Positions 1 to 7,440 of a stretch of DNA of 17,868 nucleotides are shown here, piece after piece; position 1 is the first letter of the stretch; the number at the start of each line of letters is the position of its first letter. The translations under genes were made by a program, and so were the position numbers. Origin of the DNA: Butyrivibrio sp. (GTDB lineage: Bacteria; Bacillota_A; Clostridia; Lachnospirales; Lachnospiraceae); contig NZ_JAILQF010000269.1 of the NCBI RefSeq assembly GCF_024699075.1, forward strand, positions 1 to 17,868, read 5' to 3'. The notes below the pieces were generated by a model. It had not been told where the DNA came from and did no database searches. It saw nothing but the letters and a program-made list of their open reading frames with translations.

Positions 1-515
1 TTCATCTGCTTACCAGGAGTTTCAAAAAGCTTGCCTGAAAAGATCTTAAGGTATGTCTGTGGAATAGGAGCAATCGAACCTGTTGTACTATTTGATGAAA
101 GAATTGATGTTCCCAGACCTCTGAAGGCAAGGTAGCCAACAAGTGTTGCAATCCACGGCGGAATATTTACATAAGCAATAAGGAATCCAAGTACACATCC
201 ATATATTATGCCTATCAAAAGCATTGATATTATGGAAAGTCCAACGTTTAACTTCTGAACAACCATCATTACGCCGCCGACGGATCCAAGGAAACAAATA
301 AATGATCCGCAGGATAGATCGATGTTACCACCTGTCAGCATACATATAAGCATGCCGCATCCAAGAATATAAACATATGCATTCTGTATTATAAGTGCAC
401 TAAAATACTGTGACTGGAAAATACTTCCATGAGTCATAATACAGAAGAAAAGGTATACGACAATAAGAATCAGAAGTCTTGTATTTGCTTTTAAAAAATT
501 AGTTACTTTATTCAT
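1..515 (-). CDS. Second CUT2 (XylH/GguB-type) sugar ABC permease, C-terminus beyond window edge
   Basis: This is an inner-membrane permease subunit for monosaccharide import, with about 171 residues visible. The reverse strand reads from an ATG at 515-513 without a stop to base 1. The translation starts MNKVTNFLKANTRLLILIVV and contains [24 protein letters not shown] and PPWIATLVGYLAFRG. These line up closely with the first half of the neighbouring complete permease ([39 protein letters not shown]), so the two are paralogues of one subfamily. It starts 14 bases past the first base of the upstream stop codon, behind a run of six G (reverse complement of 522-527), so it is almost certainly co-transcribed and probably the last or next-to-last gene of the operon. 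Membrane segments alternate with short loops as in BPD_transp_2 proteins. Whether the two permeases form a heterodimer is inference. Confidence 0.9.
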   Translation of the reverse strand, partial: MNKVTNFLKANTRLLILIVVYLFFCIMTHGSIFQSQYFSALIIQNAYVYILGCGMLICMLTGGNIDLSCGSFICFLGSVGGVMMVVQKLNVGLSIISMLLIGIIYGCVLGFLIAYVNIPPWIATLVGYLAFRGLGTSILSSNSTTGSIAPIPQTYLKIFSGKLFETPGKQM

Positions 516-528
516 TTGTCGTCCCCCC

Positions 529-1716
529 TCACTGTTTCTCTCTCTTGGACAGAATATCAAACATAACTGCTAGAAGAAGTACCAGACCTTTTACAACTTT
601 CTGATAGTTTGAGTCTACACCCATGATACTCATGCCCTGGTTGATAACACCAAGAAGAGCAGCTCCAATGAATACTCCGGAGATCTTACCTGTTCCGCCA
701 TAAGCTGAAGCTCCACCAATGAAGCATGCTGCAATAGCGTCCATCTCGTATCCCTGACCATATGTAGGCTGAGCAGAAGCAGCTCTTGCTACTGTAAGGA
801 TACCTGCAAGACCTGCAAGAAATCCCATATTAGCATAAGCGATGAAATAAACAAGCTTTGTATTAACACCTGAAAGTGCCGTAGCCTTTTCATTACCACC
901 TACAGCATAGAGATAACGGCCTATAGCTGTATTATTTAGTACATAATTGTAAATAAGCATTACTGCTGCTATCCAGATAAGTCCTGTAGGCACGCCCTTA
1001 TAGCTTGCAAGAACGCATGAAAATACCATGATAACTATACATATAACAACTGCCTTAAGAAGCTTTATCAAAGGATTTTCTGAAACTATGTTGAGCTTTC
1101 TCTCCTTAATAACACCGATAACAGTTGTAGCAAGATAAATAAGAGCAACAATAGCACCGATCACAAGACATGTTATATTAAGCTCAATGCTCTCCATTCC
1201 CAATATAGTCTTTAATTTATCAGGAATATAACAGTCAGCTCCACCGCCAAACACCTTAAGGAATACTTCATCATTAATACCAACAGCAAGACCTTTCATT
1301 ACAACATTTACAAGTCCTCTGAATGCGTACATTCCTGCAAGTGTTGCAATGAATGGAGGAACACTTACCCAGGCAATCCAATAGCCCTGAAAAGCGCCGA
1401 TGATAAGGCCGATGATAAGCATTACGATCACTGCAAACCATACATTCATTCCGCTCTTCATTATCAGTGCTCCAACACCGCCTGCAAAGCAGACTACCGA
1501 TCCAACTGCAAGATCGATATTACCACCTGTAAGAATACACATCAGCATACCTGTTGCAAGAACGAATACATAGGCATTCTGTGATATAAGGTTATTTACA
1601 TTCTGTGCATATAGAATTTTGCCATCTGTTGCAAAATTGAAATATATTACAACTGCAATGAGTGCCAGTATCATTGCATATTTTTGGAAAAAGGAAGCTA
1701 TCACATTTTCTTTCAT
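529..1716 (-). CDS. mmsB: Multiple-monosaccharide ABC transporter permease, MmsB/GguB/XylH type
   Basis: Membrane channel subunit of a CUT2 sugar importer, 395 residues, matching the length of XylH/GguB rather than the roughly 320-residue RbsC type. The extra length is a middle region (about residues 150-235) with additional membrane segments and a charged loop, typical of this subgroup. About ten hydrophobic segments are visible. The conserved GxxxAxxGVNT-like segment ([14 protein letters not shown]) and the late stretch [20 protein letters not shown] are family hallmarks. The start codon overlaps the stop of the ATPase gene by four bases (ATGA, 1713-1716), indicating translational coupling. 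A second permease gene follows 13 bases after the stop. The sugar cannot be read from sequence; xylose, arabinose, glucose or galactose are usual for ChvE-GguAB systems. Confidence 0.93.
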   Translation of the reverse strand: MKENVIASFFQKYAMILALIAVVIYFNFATDGKILYAQNVNNLISQNAYVFVLATGMLMCILTGGNIDLAVGSVVCFAGGVGALIMKSGMNVWFAVIVMLIIGLIIGAFQGYWIAWVSVPPFIATLAGMYAFRGLVNVVMKGLAVGINDEVFLKVFGGGADCYIPDKLKTILGMESIELNITCLVIGAIVALIYLATTVIGVIKERKLNIVSENPLIKLLKAVVICIVIMVFSCVLASYKGVPTGLIWIAAVMLIYNYVLNNTAIGRYLYAVGGNEKATALSGVNTKLVYFIAYANMGFLAGLAGILTVARAASAQPTYGQGYEMDAIAACFIGGASAYGGTGKISGVFIGAALLGVINQGMSIMGVDSNYQKVVKGLVLLLAVMFDILSKREKQ

Positions 1717-3257
1717 TTTGTTGCCTCCTTTCCTGACTTAAGGATTGCTGCCATTATATTCTCCTGTGTTGCTTCAGATGCCTTCATCTCTCCGACGATC
1801 TTAGCTTCATTCATAATATAGATTCTGTCACTCATTCCAAGTACTTCAGGAAGCTCTGAAGAAATCATAATGACAGTCTTACCTTCTCTTACCATATCGT
1901 TGATGATGCAGTAAATCTCATACTTGGCACCAACATCGATACCTCTTGTAGGCTCATCCAGAATAAGAATATCAGGATCAGCAAAAAGCCACTTTGCAAG
2001 GAGAACCTTCTGCTGGTTACCGCCTGAAAGATTACCTACATTCTGTTCTACCGTAGGACACTTGGTCTTAAGTCTTTCCTTATAATCAACCGCAACGTTA
2101 TATTCCTTATCCTTATCTATAACCTTACGTTTGGCCAGACTATCAAGGTTTGAAAGCGTTGTATTAATTTTGATTGCCTGTGAAAGAACAAGTCCGTTAC
2201 CCTTTCTATCCTCGGTAACATAAGCAATCTTTTGCTTAATGGCATAGCTGGTACTCTTTTTCATACGTACTTCTTTGCCATCAATCTTAAGTGATCCTGA
2301 GATATTAACACCGTATGAATGTCCGAAGATACTCATGGCAAGCTCTGTTCTTCCTGCTCCCATGAGACCATAAAGACCTACAACCTCGCCTTTTCTTGCA
2401 TACAGCGATACATTATCAACAACTTTTCTTTCCGGATAAAGCGGATGATATACTGTCCAGTTATCAACTTCAAGTTCAATATCTCCAACCTTAACATCAG
2501 GACGTTTCGGGAAACGGTCTGTGATCTCACGTCCAACCATTCCCTTTATGATACGATCTTCAGAGATAGGTTCATCTCCATTATTACTTATAGTTTCAAC
2601 TGTTCCTCCATCTCTCAGGACCGTAATATTATCTGCAACATAAGAAACTTCATTGAGCTTATGGGATATGATGATCATGGTCATACCCTGCTTTTTGAAT
2701 TCAAGCATAAGATCAAGAAGCGCCTTAGAATCTGTCTCATTAAGTGAAGATGTAGGCTCGTCAAGAATAAGAAGTTTTGCCTTCTTGGCAAGAGCCTTTG
2801 CAATTTCTACAAGCTGCTGTTTACCTGTACCAAGAGCTTTAACAGGTGTTCTTGAGGACTCTGAAAGTCCTACCATCTTAAGATACTTATCTGCTTCGGA
2901 ATATGTTTCATTCCAGTTAATTCTTGATTTTTTTCCTTTTTCATTTCCAAGATACATGTTCTCGCCGATAGACATCTCCGGCACAAGAGCAAGCTCCTGA
3001 TGAATAATAACAATACCTTTTTTCTCTGAATCCTTGATCGTGTTGAATTTACAGACTTCTCCGTTATAAACGATATCCCCTTCGTATGAACCATATGGAT
3101 ATATTCCACTAAGTACATTCATAAGTGTGGACTTGCCGGCACCATTCTCGCCTACAAGAGCATGTATTTCGCCCTCTTCAACCTTGAAATTAACATTATC
3201 AAGCGCCTTGACTCCAGGGAAGGTCTTGGTTATGTTCTTCATTTCCAATATTGTCAT
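1713..3257 (-). CDS. mmsA: Multiple-monosaccharide ABC transporter, double ATPase subunit, MmsA/GguA/XylG type
   Basis: Cytoplasmic ATPase that powers the sugar importer, 514 residues with two fused nucleotide-binding domains. Domain 1 has Walker [10 protein letters not shown] (36-44), a signature of the MmsA/GguA form [15 protein letters not shown] (near 141-155) and Walker [12 protein letters not shown] (near 161-171). Domain 2 has the degenerate Walker [11 protein letters not shown], signature LSGGNQQKV (near 408) and Walker [13 protein letters not shown] (near 431-442). An arginine in place of the second Walker A lysine is normal in sugar double ATPases, where one site is weak. The ATG at 3257 follows AAGGGAGA, a good ribosome site. 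It lies downstream of the binding-protein gene across a hairpin-bearing gap and overlaps the permease gene by four bases. The family assignment is firm; substrate is unknown. Confidence 0.95.
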   Translation of the reverse strand: MTILEMKNITKTFPGVKALDNVNFKVEEGEIHALVGENGAGKSTLMNVLSGIYPYGSYEGDIVYNGEVCKFNTIKDSEKKGIVIIHQELALVPEMSIGENMYLGNEKGKKSRINWNETYSEADKYLKMVGLSESSRTPVKALGTGKQQLVEIAKALAKKAKLLILDEPTSSLNETDSKALLDLMLEFKKQGMTMIIISHKLNEVSYVADNITVLRDGGTVETISNNGDEPISEDRIIKGMVGREITDRFPKRPDVKVGDIELEVDNWTVYHPLYPERKVVDNVSLYARKGEVVGLYGLMGAGRTELAMSIFGHSYGVNISGSLKIDGKEVRMKKSTSYAIKQKIAYVTEDRKGNGLVLSQAIKINTTLSNLDSLAKRKVIDKDKEYNVAVDYKERLKTKCPTVEQNVGNLSGGNQQKVLLAKWLFADPDILILDEPTRGIDVGAKYEIYCIINDMVREGKTVIMISSELPEVLGMSDRIYIMNEAKIVGEMKASEATQENIMAAILKSGKEATK

Positions 3258-3290
3258 AGCACTTTTTCTCTCCCTTTTTTACAACAATTA

Positions 3291-3307
3291 AGTGCGATAA
3301 GCGCACT
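3291..3307 (-). other. Small inverted repeat upstream of the ATPase ribosome site
   Basis: AGTGCG (3291-3296) and CGCACT (3302-3307) form a 6-bp stem with a 5-base loop, about 35 bases before the ATPase start. It could shield the ribosome site or act as a 5' end stabiliser after processing of the upstream hairpin. It is short and may be incidental. Confidence 0.35.
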
Positions 3308-3347
3308 ATAAGCAAAACAGATCAGACTAATTCTTTTTCTAAAAACA

Positions 3348-3380
3348 GGAGTGAACGATTTATAAGAAACCGTTCACTCC
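3348..3380 (-). terminator. Intercistronic hairpin between binding-protein and ATPase genes (partial terminator)
   Basis: A perfect 10-bp stem, GGAGTGAACG (3348-3357) with CGTTCACTCC (3371-3380), has a 13-base loop. On the transcribed (minus) strand it lies 15 bases after the binding-protein stop codon and is followed by the short U-rich run TGTTTTTAG. The interrupted U tract suggests an attenuator or mRNA-stabilising structure rather than a full stop. This arrangement is common where a binding protein must be made in excess over the membrane and ATPase subunits. Confidence 0.7.
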
Positions 3381-3394
3381 GAGGTTTTACTTAA

Positions 3395-4522
3395 TTACTG
3401 AAGCTGATCCTCTGTGTAATATCCGGAATCGATAAGAAGCTCTTTATAGTTGGATGCATCTGCAAATACAGGCTCGCAAAGGTATGAAGGAACTGTGATC
3501 ACACCATTGTTGTATGTCTCTGTATCATTAACATCAACTGTTTCGTTGTTAACGATCTGAGTAACCATCTTAACAACCTGAGAAGCAAGTGTACGTGTAT
3601 CCTTGAATACTGACATTGACTGCTTACCAGCTATCATGTTCTTTGTATTCTCAACGTCACAGTCCTGACCTGTTACGATAGGATACTCACCATTGTAGTT
3701 AGCTGCAAGAGCATTCTCTACGCCAAGAGCTGTAGAGTCGTTAGAGCAAAGCCATACATCAACATTGGTTCCATCTGCATAGTAAGATGAAAGAATATTC
3801 TCTGCTCTTGACTGAGCTGTCTCTGTTGCCCATACTGCTGTAGCTACATCTTCAAATTCCTGCTGGCCAGACTGGATAACAAGCTTTCCTGACTCAATAT
3901 ATGGTTTAAGAAGATCCATAGCGCCGTTATAGAAGAACATAGCATTGTTATCACCAGGATCGCCTGCTGTGATCTCAAGATTGAATGGTCCTTCAGCATT
4001 ATCAAGATCAAGCTGATCGATAATGTACTGACCCTGAACTGTTCCAACCATGTAGTTATCAAATGTAGCATAGTAAGATACTGCATCTGAGTTCATAAGA
4101 AGACGGTCATAAGCGATAACCGGAATTCCTGCTGTCTTAGCCATATCAAGAGCTTCACCAAGTGATGAACCTTCGATAGCAGCAATAACGAGAACGTCAA
4201 CCTGGTTGTTGATCATTGTCTCAACCTGTGAAAGCTGCTGCTGAACATCGTTAGAAGCATACTGAAGGTCTACTGTATAGCCAGCAGCCTCAAGTTCCTT
4301 CTGCATGTTCTCACCATCCTGGTTCCATCTCTGAAGATCCTTAGTAGGCATTGAAACGCCAACCTTGATATCAGATGAAGCCTCACCTTCTGTTGCCTGA
4401 GTCTCTGTACCTGTTCCCTCTGTCTCAGTACCTGTAGTATCTGCTGAACCACCTGAGCAACCAACAAGAAGTGCTGCAGCCATACCAAGGCTAAGTACCT
4501 GTTTGAGTAACTGTTTCTTCAT
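3395..4522 (-). CDS. chvE: Sugar-binding lipoprotein of the monosaccharide ABC transporter, ChvE/XylF type
   Basis: Extracellular, membrane-anchored receptor that delivers monosaccharide to the MmsA/MmsB transporter, 375 residues. The N-terminus MKKQLLKQVLSLGMAAALLVGC is a lipoprotein signal with lipobox LVGC and predicted lipidation at Cys22. A Ser/Thr/Glu-rich linker (about 23-50) follows, then a periplasmic-binding-protein fold of the ribose/ChvE class starting DIKVGVSMPTKDLQRWNQDG, with the conserved QVDVLVIAAIEG and IPVIAYDRLL segments. The IAYDRL and TGQDCD motifs are typical of the xylose/ChvE branch. The ATG follows GGAGGGTCAATT, a strong ribosome site. It is the first gene of the transporter operon. 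Ligand identity is not deducible. Confidence 0.93.
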   Translation of the reverse strand: MKKQLLKQVLSLGMAAALLVGCSGGSADTTGTETEGTGTETQATEGEASSDIKVGVSMPTKDLQRWNQDGENMQKELEAAGYTVDLQYASNDVQQQLSQVETMINNQVDVLVIAAIEGSSLGEALDMAKTAGIPVIAYDRLLMNSDAVSYYATFDNYMVGTVQGQYIIDQLDLDNAEGPFNLEITAGDPGDNNAMFFYNGAMDLLKPYIESGKLVIQSGQQEFEDVATAVWATETAQSRAENILSSYYADGTNVDVWLCSNDSTALGVENALAANYNGEYPIVTGQDCDVENTKNMIAGKQSMSVFKDTRTLASQVVKMVTQIVNNETVDVNDTETYNNGVITVPSYLCEPVFADASNYKELLIDSGYYTEDQLQ

Positions 4523-4566
4523 AATTGACCCTCCATTAAAAAATGAAATAATTGTTTGATGATCAT
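4519..4566 (-). CDS. Possible 15-residue leader peptide overlapping the binding-protein start
   Basis: A minus-strand reading frame from ATG at 4566-4564 encodes MIIKQLFHFLMEGQL and stops with TGA at 4521-4519, overlapping the ATG of the lipoprotein gene as ATGA. That geometry is the usual sign of translational coupling. Against it, the only upstream purine patch (AAAAGGTG) is weak and too close to the ATG, and 15 codons can occur by chance. It also runs through the real ribosome site of the downstream gene. Confidence 0.2.
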   Translation of the reverse strand: MIIKQLFHFLMEGQL

Positions 4567-4568
4567 CA
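4557..4568. repeat. 12-bp perfect palindrome in the chvE leader
   Basis: TGATGATCATCA is its own reverse complement and lies about 35 bases upstream of the lipoprotein start, inside the predicted 5' untranslated region. It could be a regulator-binding dyad. As RNA its perfect symmetry leaves no loop, so a DNA-level role is more likely. The operator reading is inference. Confidence 0.35.
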
Positions 4569-4570
4569 CC

Positions 4571-4797
4571 TTTTCAGGCAGATGACCCTCCCTCTCTGTG
4601 ATAAAAAAATTATAATAAAGGGTCTTTCCAAAAAAAATTGAAAATTCTTCTGTCTTTCTTAAAAATTCTTTTACAATTTGGAAACTCTTTGTTTCTAATT
4701 TTCCTGGATTTTAGTCCGATAAGTAGATATTTAGAAGAAACTGCATCATTTACTCTATAGCCCGTTCCTATATTAATAAATCAAACTGCGCACATTT
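4571..4797. other. Gap between the secreted MORN-like gene and the chvE operon
   Basis: This AT-rich gap separates two minus-strand genes. It holds the candidate operon promoter described separately. No convincing intrinsic terminator follows the stop codon of the upstream gene at 4798, so some read-through into the sugar transporter operon is possible. A 5-bp dyad GAAAC/GTTTC near 4680-4695 is too short to interpret. The octamer GACCCTCC occurs twice, once at the true ribosome site of the lipoprotein gene and once about 60 bases upstream in its leader. Confidence 0.4.
4609..4670 (-). promoter_or_regulatory. Candidate promoter of the chvE-mmsA-mmsB operon with upstream direct repeats
   Basis: On the minus strand a perfect -10 TATAAT lies at 4614-4609. 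The expected -35 position holds only T's (near 4632-4638), so unaided promoter strength should be low. Just upstream, a 9-base direct repeat AAAATTCTT (plus-strand reading) occurs at 4641-4649 and 4662-4670, exactly 21 bases apart, about two helical turns. This fits an activator bound on one DNA face next to a poor -35 box, as for AraC-type response regulators. A leader of about 80 bases follows. Confidence 0.45.
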
Positions 4798-5736
4798 TTA
4801 TCCCGCTATATGCTTTACTCCGTTTACTGAGCCGTCCGTGGTCCATACGCACCATTCATAGTTGCAGAAAGGTCCGTCATCTTCATCAAGTCCAAATCCG
4901 TGATTACATACATTAGTATAATTGGGATCATACATATATATGTAGCCGCCCTGAAGAGCCGCCCAGTTTCTAAGCTCTGTTTCTATGCTATCTACTGTGC
5001 AGGATTCCTGTACTCCATAGGCTGTTATCTGTTCATATATATGCTCTGCAACTTCCCTTGCCTTGTCCTGTCTTACGCCGCCTATAGAAGTATATGTAAG
5101 ATCCCTGTATTCAAACTCTTCCATCACTTCCTTGATCTGGGATTCGATCATAGCACCGTCTTCAAGACCATTAGTATAATTACCGGCTATAATATTAGTA
5201 TATAATCCATATACTACTTCCGTTGATGTTCCGCTACCATTAGGAAGATCTGATGCAAAAGATCCTTCGAAAGTATAATATCCTGTAGCACTTCCTTCGC
5301 TATCCCATGACCAGTTTATGACTGTTCCGTTTCCGCTTCTTATACCACCTGCCATGCCGCCATAATAGAAATATATTGTAGCTCTGCCATCAGGAAAGGT
5401 ATCAAGGCCCTGATATAATCCGCAGCCTGTTCCGTCTCCATTATCCTTGATAACAGGAGAAGCTGATGATACTCCTAGCTGGAAAATGCTTCCATCATTA
5501 TATATATCATGAAGATATTCTGCTGCCTTTTGATATTCTTTAGATACAGCATATGTCTGAAGATCCTGAAGTACGGCGTCAGCACCAGCCTTGGCAGAAG
5601 TCTTGGCATAAGAAACCACAGATAAACCATTAAAAACCATTAATGCCGTGATAAAAGCAGCTATGGATACTGCGATAATTTTAGTTATAGTTTTGGATGA
5701 TAATTGTATTGAATTAGTATATGTTCTTACCTTCAT
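4798..5736 (-). CDS. Secreted protein with MORN-like repeats, function unknown
   Basis: I do not recognise a named family for the whole 312-residue protein. The basic N-terminus with a hydrophobic stretch (about 18-40), ending VVSYAK, looks like a Sec signal peptide or an uncleaved membrane anchor; cleavage after SYA (residue 44) is plausible. A short helical segment follows (about 50-80). Residues 107-198 contain three Gly/Tyr-rich units resembling degenerate MORN repeats: YYGGMAGGIRSGNGT, YYTFEGSFASDLPNGSGT and GNYTNGLEDGAM. The C-terminal third is acidic and helical (195-265), then has a Cys cluster (C277, C291, C296, plus C105 and C246) that could form disulfides outside the cell. The start is well supported by AAAGGAGAAATATTATG. 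It has its own promoter and appears monocistronic or leads into the sugar operon. A surface or envelope role is inference. Confidence 0.75.
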   Translation of the reverse strand: MKVRTYTNSIQLSSKTITKIIAVSIAAFITALMVFNGLSVVSYAKTSAKAGADAVLQDLQTYAVSKEYQKAAEYLHDIYNDGSIFQLGVSSASPVIKDNGDGTGCGLYQGLDTFPDGRATIYFYYGGMAGGIRSGNGTVINWSWDSEGSATGYYTFEGSFASDLPNGSGTSTEVVYGLYTNIIAGNYTNGLEDGAMIESQIKEVMEEFEYRDLTYTSIGGVRQDKAREVAEHIYEQITAYGVQESCTVDSIETELRNWAALQGGYIYMYDPNYTNVCNHGFGLDEDDGPFCNYEWCVWTTDGSVNGVKHIAG

Positions 5737-5796
5737 AATATTTCTCCTTTAATGTCAAAACCGGTTGCCTTAAAATTATGTCCTGTCTTCTTATAA

Positions 5797-5825
5797 ATTT
5801 TAAATCATCTCCGCTTTTACGTCAA
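5797..5825 (-). promoter_or_regulatory. Sigma-A promoter of the MORN-like gene
   Basis: On the minus strand TTGACG (5825-5820) and TAAAAT (5802-5797) are separated by 17 bases, each matching five of six consensus positions. This places the transcript start near 5790, about 55 bases before the ATG. An 8-bp palindrome AACCGGTT (5759-5766) lies in the leader and could be an operator. Confidence 0.65.
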
Positions 5826-5988
5826 AAAACATCTCTATATTCGGACATCATCATCAAAATTGTAAAATATCTTTTTGATACCTGCATGACAACAGAATTA
5901 TCCTTTTCCTCAAGAATACAACTATACTTAAGTTCACAATAATTTAACACAACAATTTACCTTTTCATGATAAAATATTATTGTTACA

Positions 5989-6006
5989 TTGTTAAAATGA
6001 TAACAA
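5989..6006. promoter_or_regulatory. Rex-type redox operator upstream of the alcohol dehydrogenase
   Basis: TTGTTAAAATGATAACAA is an 18-base dyad with TTGTTA and TAACAA arms. It matches the clostridial Rex pattern TTGTTAAnnnnTTAACAA at 13 of 14 defined positions (A instead of T at position 12). A further TTGTTA half-site lies at 5981-5986. It sits 32 bases before the ATG of a fermentative alcohol dehydrogenase, a typical Rex target in Firmicutes. Rex releases DNA when NADH is high, so the expected effect is induction under reducing conditions. Binding is inferred from the motif. Confidence 0.7.
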
Positions 6007-6037
6007 AAAATACTATATAAAGCAGGAGGAGATTTTT

Positions 6038-7255
6038 ATGGCACGTTTTACTTTACCAAGAGATGTTTATCATGGAAAAGGCGCTCTTGAAGCACTCAAA
6101 ACCTTTGAAGGCAAAAAGGCTATTGTGTGTGTTGGCGGTGGTTCAATGAAGAAGTTCGGATTCCTTGATAAGGTTGTATCCTATCTTAAGGAAGCCGGAA
6201 TGGAAGTTGAGCTTTTCGAAGGTATTGAACCGGATCCTTCAGTTGATACAGTAATGAAGGGCGCAGAAGCTATGACCAAGTTCGGTCCTGACTGGATCGT
6301 TGCTATAGGTGGCGGTTCTCCTATAGATGCTGCCAAAGCTATGTGGATCAAATACGAGTATCCTGATACAACCTTTGAAGATATGTGTAAGGTATTCGGT
6401 CTTCCAAAGCTTCGTACAAAGGCTAAATTCTGTGCTATATCATCAACCTCCGGTACAGCTACAGAAGTAACTGCATTCTCAATTATCACAGACTATAACA
6501 AGGGTATCAAATATCCTATAGCAGACTTCGAGATCACACCAGATGTAGCTATCGTTGATCCTGAGCTTGCTCATACAATGCCTCAGAAGCTTGTAGCTCA
6601 TACAGGTATGGATGCTATGACACATGCTATCGAAGCTTATGTTTCTACTGCTAACTGTGACTATACTGATCCTCTTGCTCTTCATGCAATAGAGATGATC
6701 CAGGCCGATCTTGTAGATTCTTATAATGGAGACATGGATAAGCGCGACAAGATGCACAATGCCCAGTGTCTTGCAGGTATGGCATTCTCTAATGCCCTTC
6801 TTGGAATTGTACATTCAATGGCCCACAAGACAGGTGCCGTATTCGCTGATCAGGGATCACACATCATCCACGGCGCAGCTAATGCCATGTACCTTCCTAA
6901 GGTAATTGCATTTAACGCAAAAGATCCTACAGCTCTAAAGAGATATGGTAAGATCGCTGATGTTATGTGCCTTGGCGGATCAAGTGATGAAGAGAAGGTT
7001 AAGCTTCTCATAGATTATCTTAGAAAGATGAATGATGATCTTAAGATTCCTCACTGTATCAAGAATTATGGTGCAGACAGCTACTATGCAGAGCAAGGCT
7101 TTGTTCCTGAGAATATCTTCCTTGAAAGACTTCATGATATTGCTGCCAATGCAATTCTTGATGCATGTACAGGCTCCAATCCTCGTCAGCCTTCACAGGA
7201 AGAAATGGAGAAGCTCCTTAAGTGCTGCTACTACGATACAGAAGTTGATTTCTAA
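6038..7255 (+). CDS. Iron-containing (group III) alcohol dehydrogenase
   Basis: Cytoplasmic NAD(P)H-dependent dehydrogenase, 405 residues, expected to interconvert aldehydes and alcohols at the end of fermentation. The N-terminal domain carries the cofactor motif GGGSPIDAAKA (91-101). The metal ligands by family alignment are D192 and H196 (GMDAMTHAIEAY), H263 (HSMAHKTGA) and H278 (HGAANAMYLP). The spacing between the last two is one residue longer than in FucO, owing to the segment VFADQGSHII. The ATG follows AGCAGGAGGA, a near-perfect ribosome site. It is a stand-alone unit with a Rex-like operator in front and a strong terminator behind, which fits redox-controlled NADH disposal. Ethanol, butanol or propanediol specificity cannot be told from sequence. 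Confidence 0.92.
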   Translation: MARFTLPRDVYHGKGALEALKTFEGKKAIVCVGGGSMKKFGFLDKVVSYLKEAGMEVELFEGIEPDPSVDTVMKGAEAMTKFGPDWIVAIGGGSPIDAAKAMWIKYEYPDTTFEDMCKVFGLPKLRTKAKFCAISSTSGTATEVTAFSIITDYNKGIKYPIADFEITPDVAIVDPELAHTMPQKLVAHTGMDAMTHAIEAYVSTANCDYTDPLALHAIEMIQADLVDSYNGDMDKRDKMHNAQCLAGMAFSNALLGIVHSMAHKTGAVFADQGSHIIHGAANAMYLPKVIAFNAKDPTALKRYGKIADVMCLGGSSDEEKVKLLIDYLRKMNDDLKIPHCIKNYGADSYYAEQGFVPENIFLERLHDIAANAILDACTGSNPRQPSQEEMEKLLKCCYYDTEVDF

Positions 7256-7365
7256 TGTTAACTAACCATAATCTAAAGATAATGGGCTTTTTGGCTATCT
7301 AATTATAAAAAGCAAAGAGTTAACCCGTTACTATCAGTATTACAAAATCTTTGGTTTAACTTAGT

Positions 7366-7400
7366 AAAGGCTCCGTTTCATTACGAAACGGAGCCTTTTT
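7366..7400 (+). terminator. Strong intrinsic terminator of the alcohol dehydrogenase
   Basis: GGCTCCGTTTC (7369-7379) pairs perfectly with GAAACGGAGCC (7385-7395) around a 5-base loop. The stem is extended by three A-T pairs and followed by TTTTT. It lies about 110 bases after the stop codon. The minus-strand side has only three T's, so termination should be mainly for plus-strand transcripts, though it may also slow the convergent regulator transcript. Confidence 0.92.
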
Positions 7401-7440
7401 GTTAAACTCGCAAACGCTTCGCTTTTTGCTCGTTATAAAA

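Larger units (their letters stand above)
5737..6037. other. Divergent intergenic region between MORN-like gene and alcohol dehydrogenase
   Basis: This 301-base AT-rich region carries regulatory sites for two divergent genes: the minus-strand sigma-A promoter at 5797-5825 and the Rex-type operator at 5989-6006. The middle (about 5830-5940) shows no reading frame or hairpin of note. A clean plus-strand sigma-A promoter for the dehydrogenase could not be picked; TAAAAT at 5993-5998, inside the operator, is the best -10 candidate but lacks a good -35. Confidence 0.5.

Noticed and set aside
2319..3118. Reading frames inside the ATPase gene on both strands
   Set aside because: They overlap a gene with all ABC motifs intact, have no ribosome sites and no recognisable protein features.
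4900..5205. Plus-strand frame with a hydrophobic, Tyr-rich translation inside the MORN-like gene
   Set aside because: It is antisense to a gene with a strong promoter, ribosome site and signal peptide, and no promoter or ribosome site supports it.
5982..6226. TGTT on both sides of the long palindrome as a possible target duplication
   Set aside because: The left copy (15982-15985) is two bases away from the repeat end while the right copy (16223-16226) abuts it; four bases with an offset are easily due to chance. The listed start is approximate to the flank idea only and the sites are those given here.
7401..7435. GCAAA/TTTGC dyad with the GCGAAGCG core after the regulator gene, sharing GCGAGTTT with the apex of the long palindrome
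   Set aside because: The stem is short and broken, with no U tract. The shared octamer is too little to call a related repeat.
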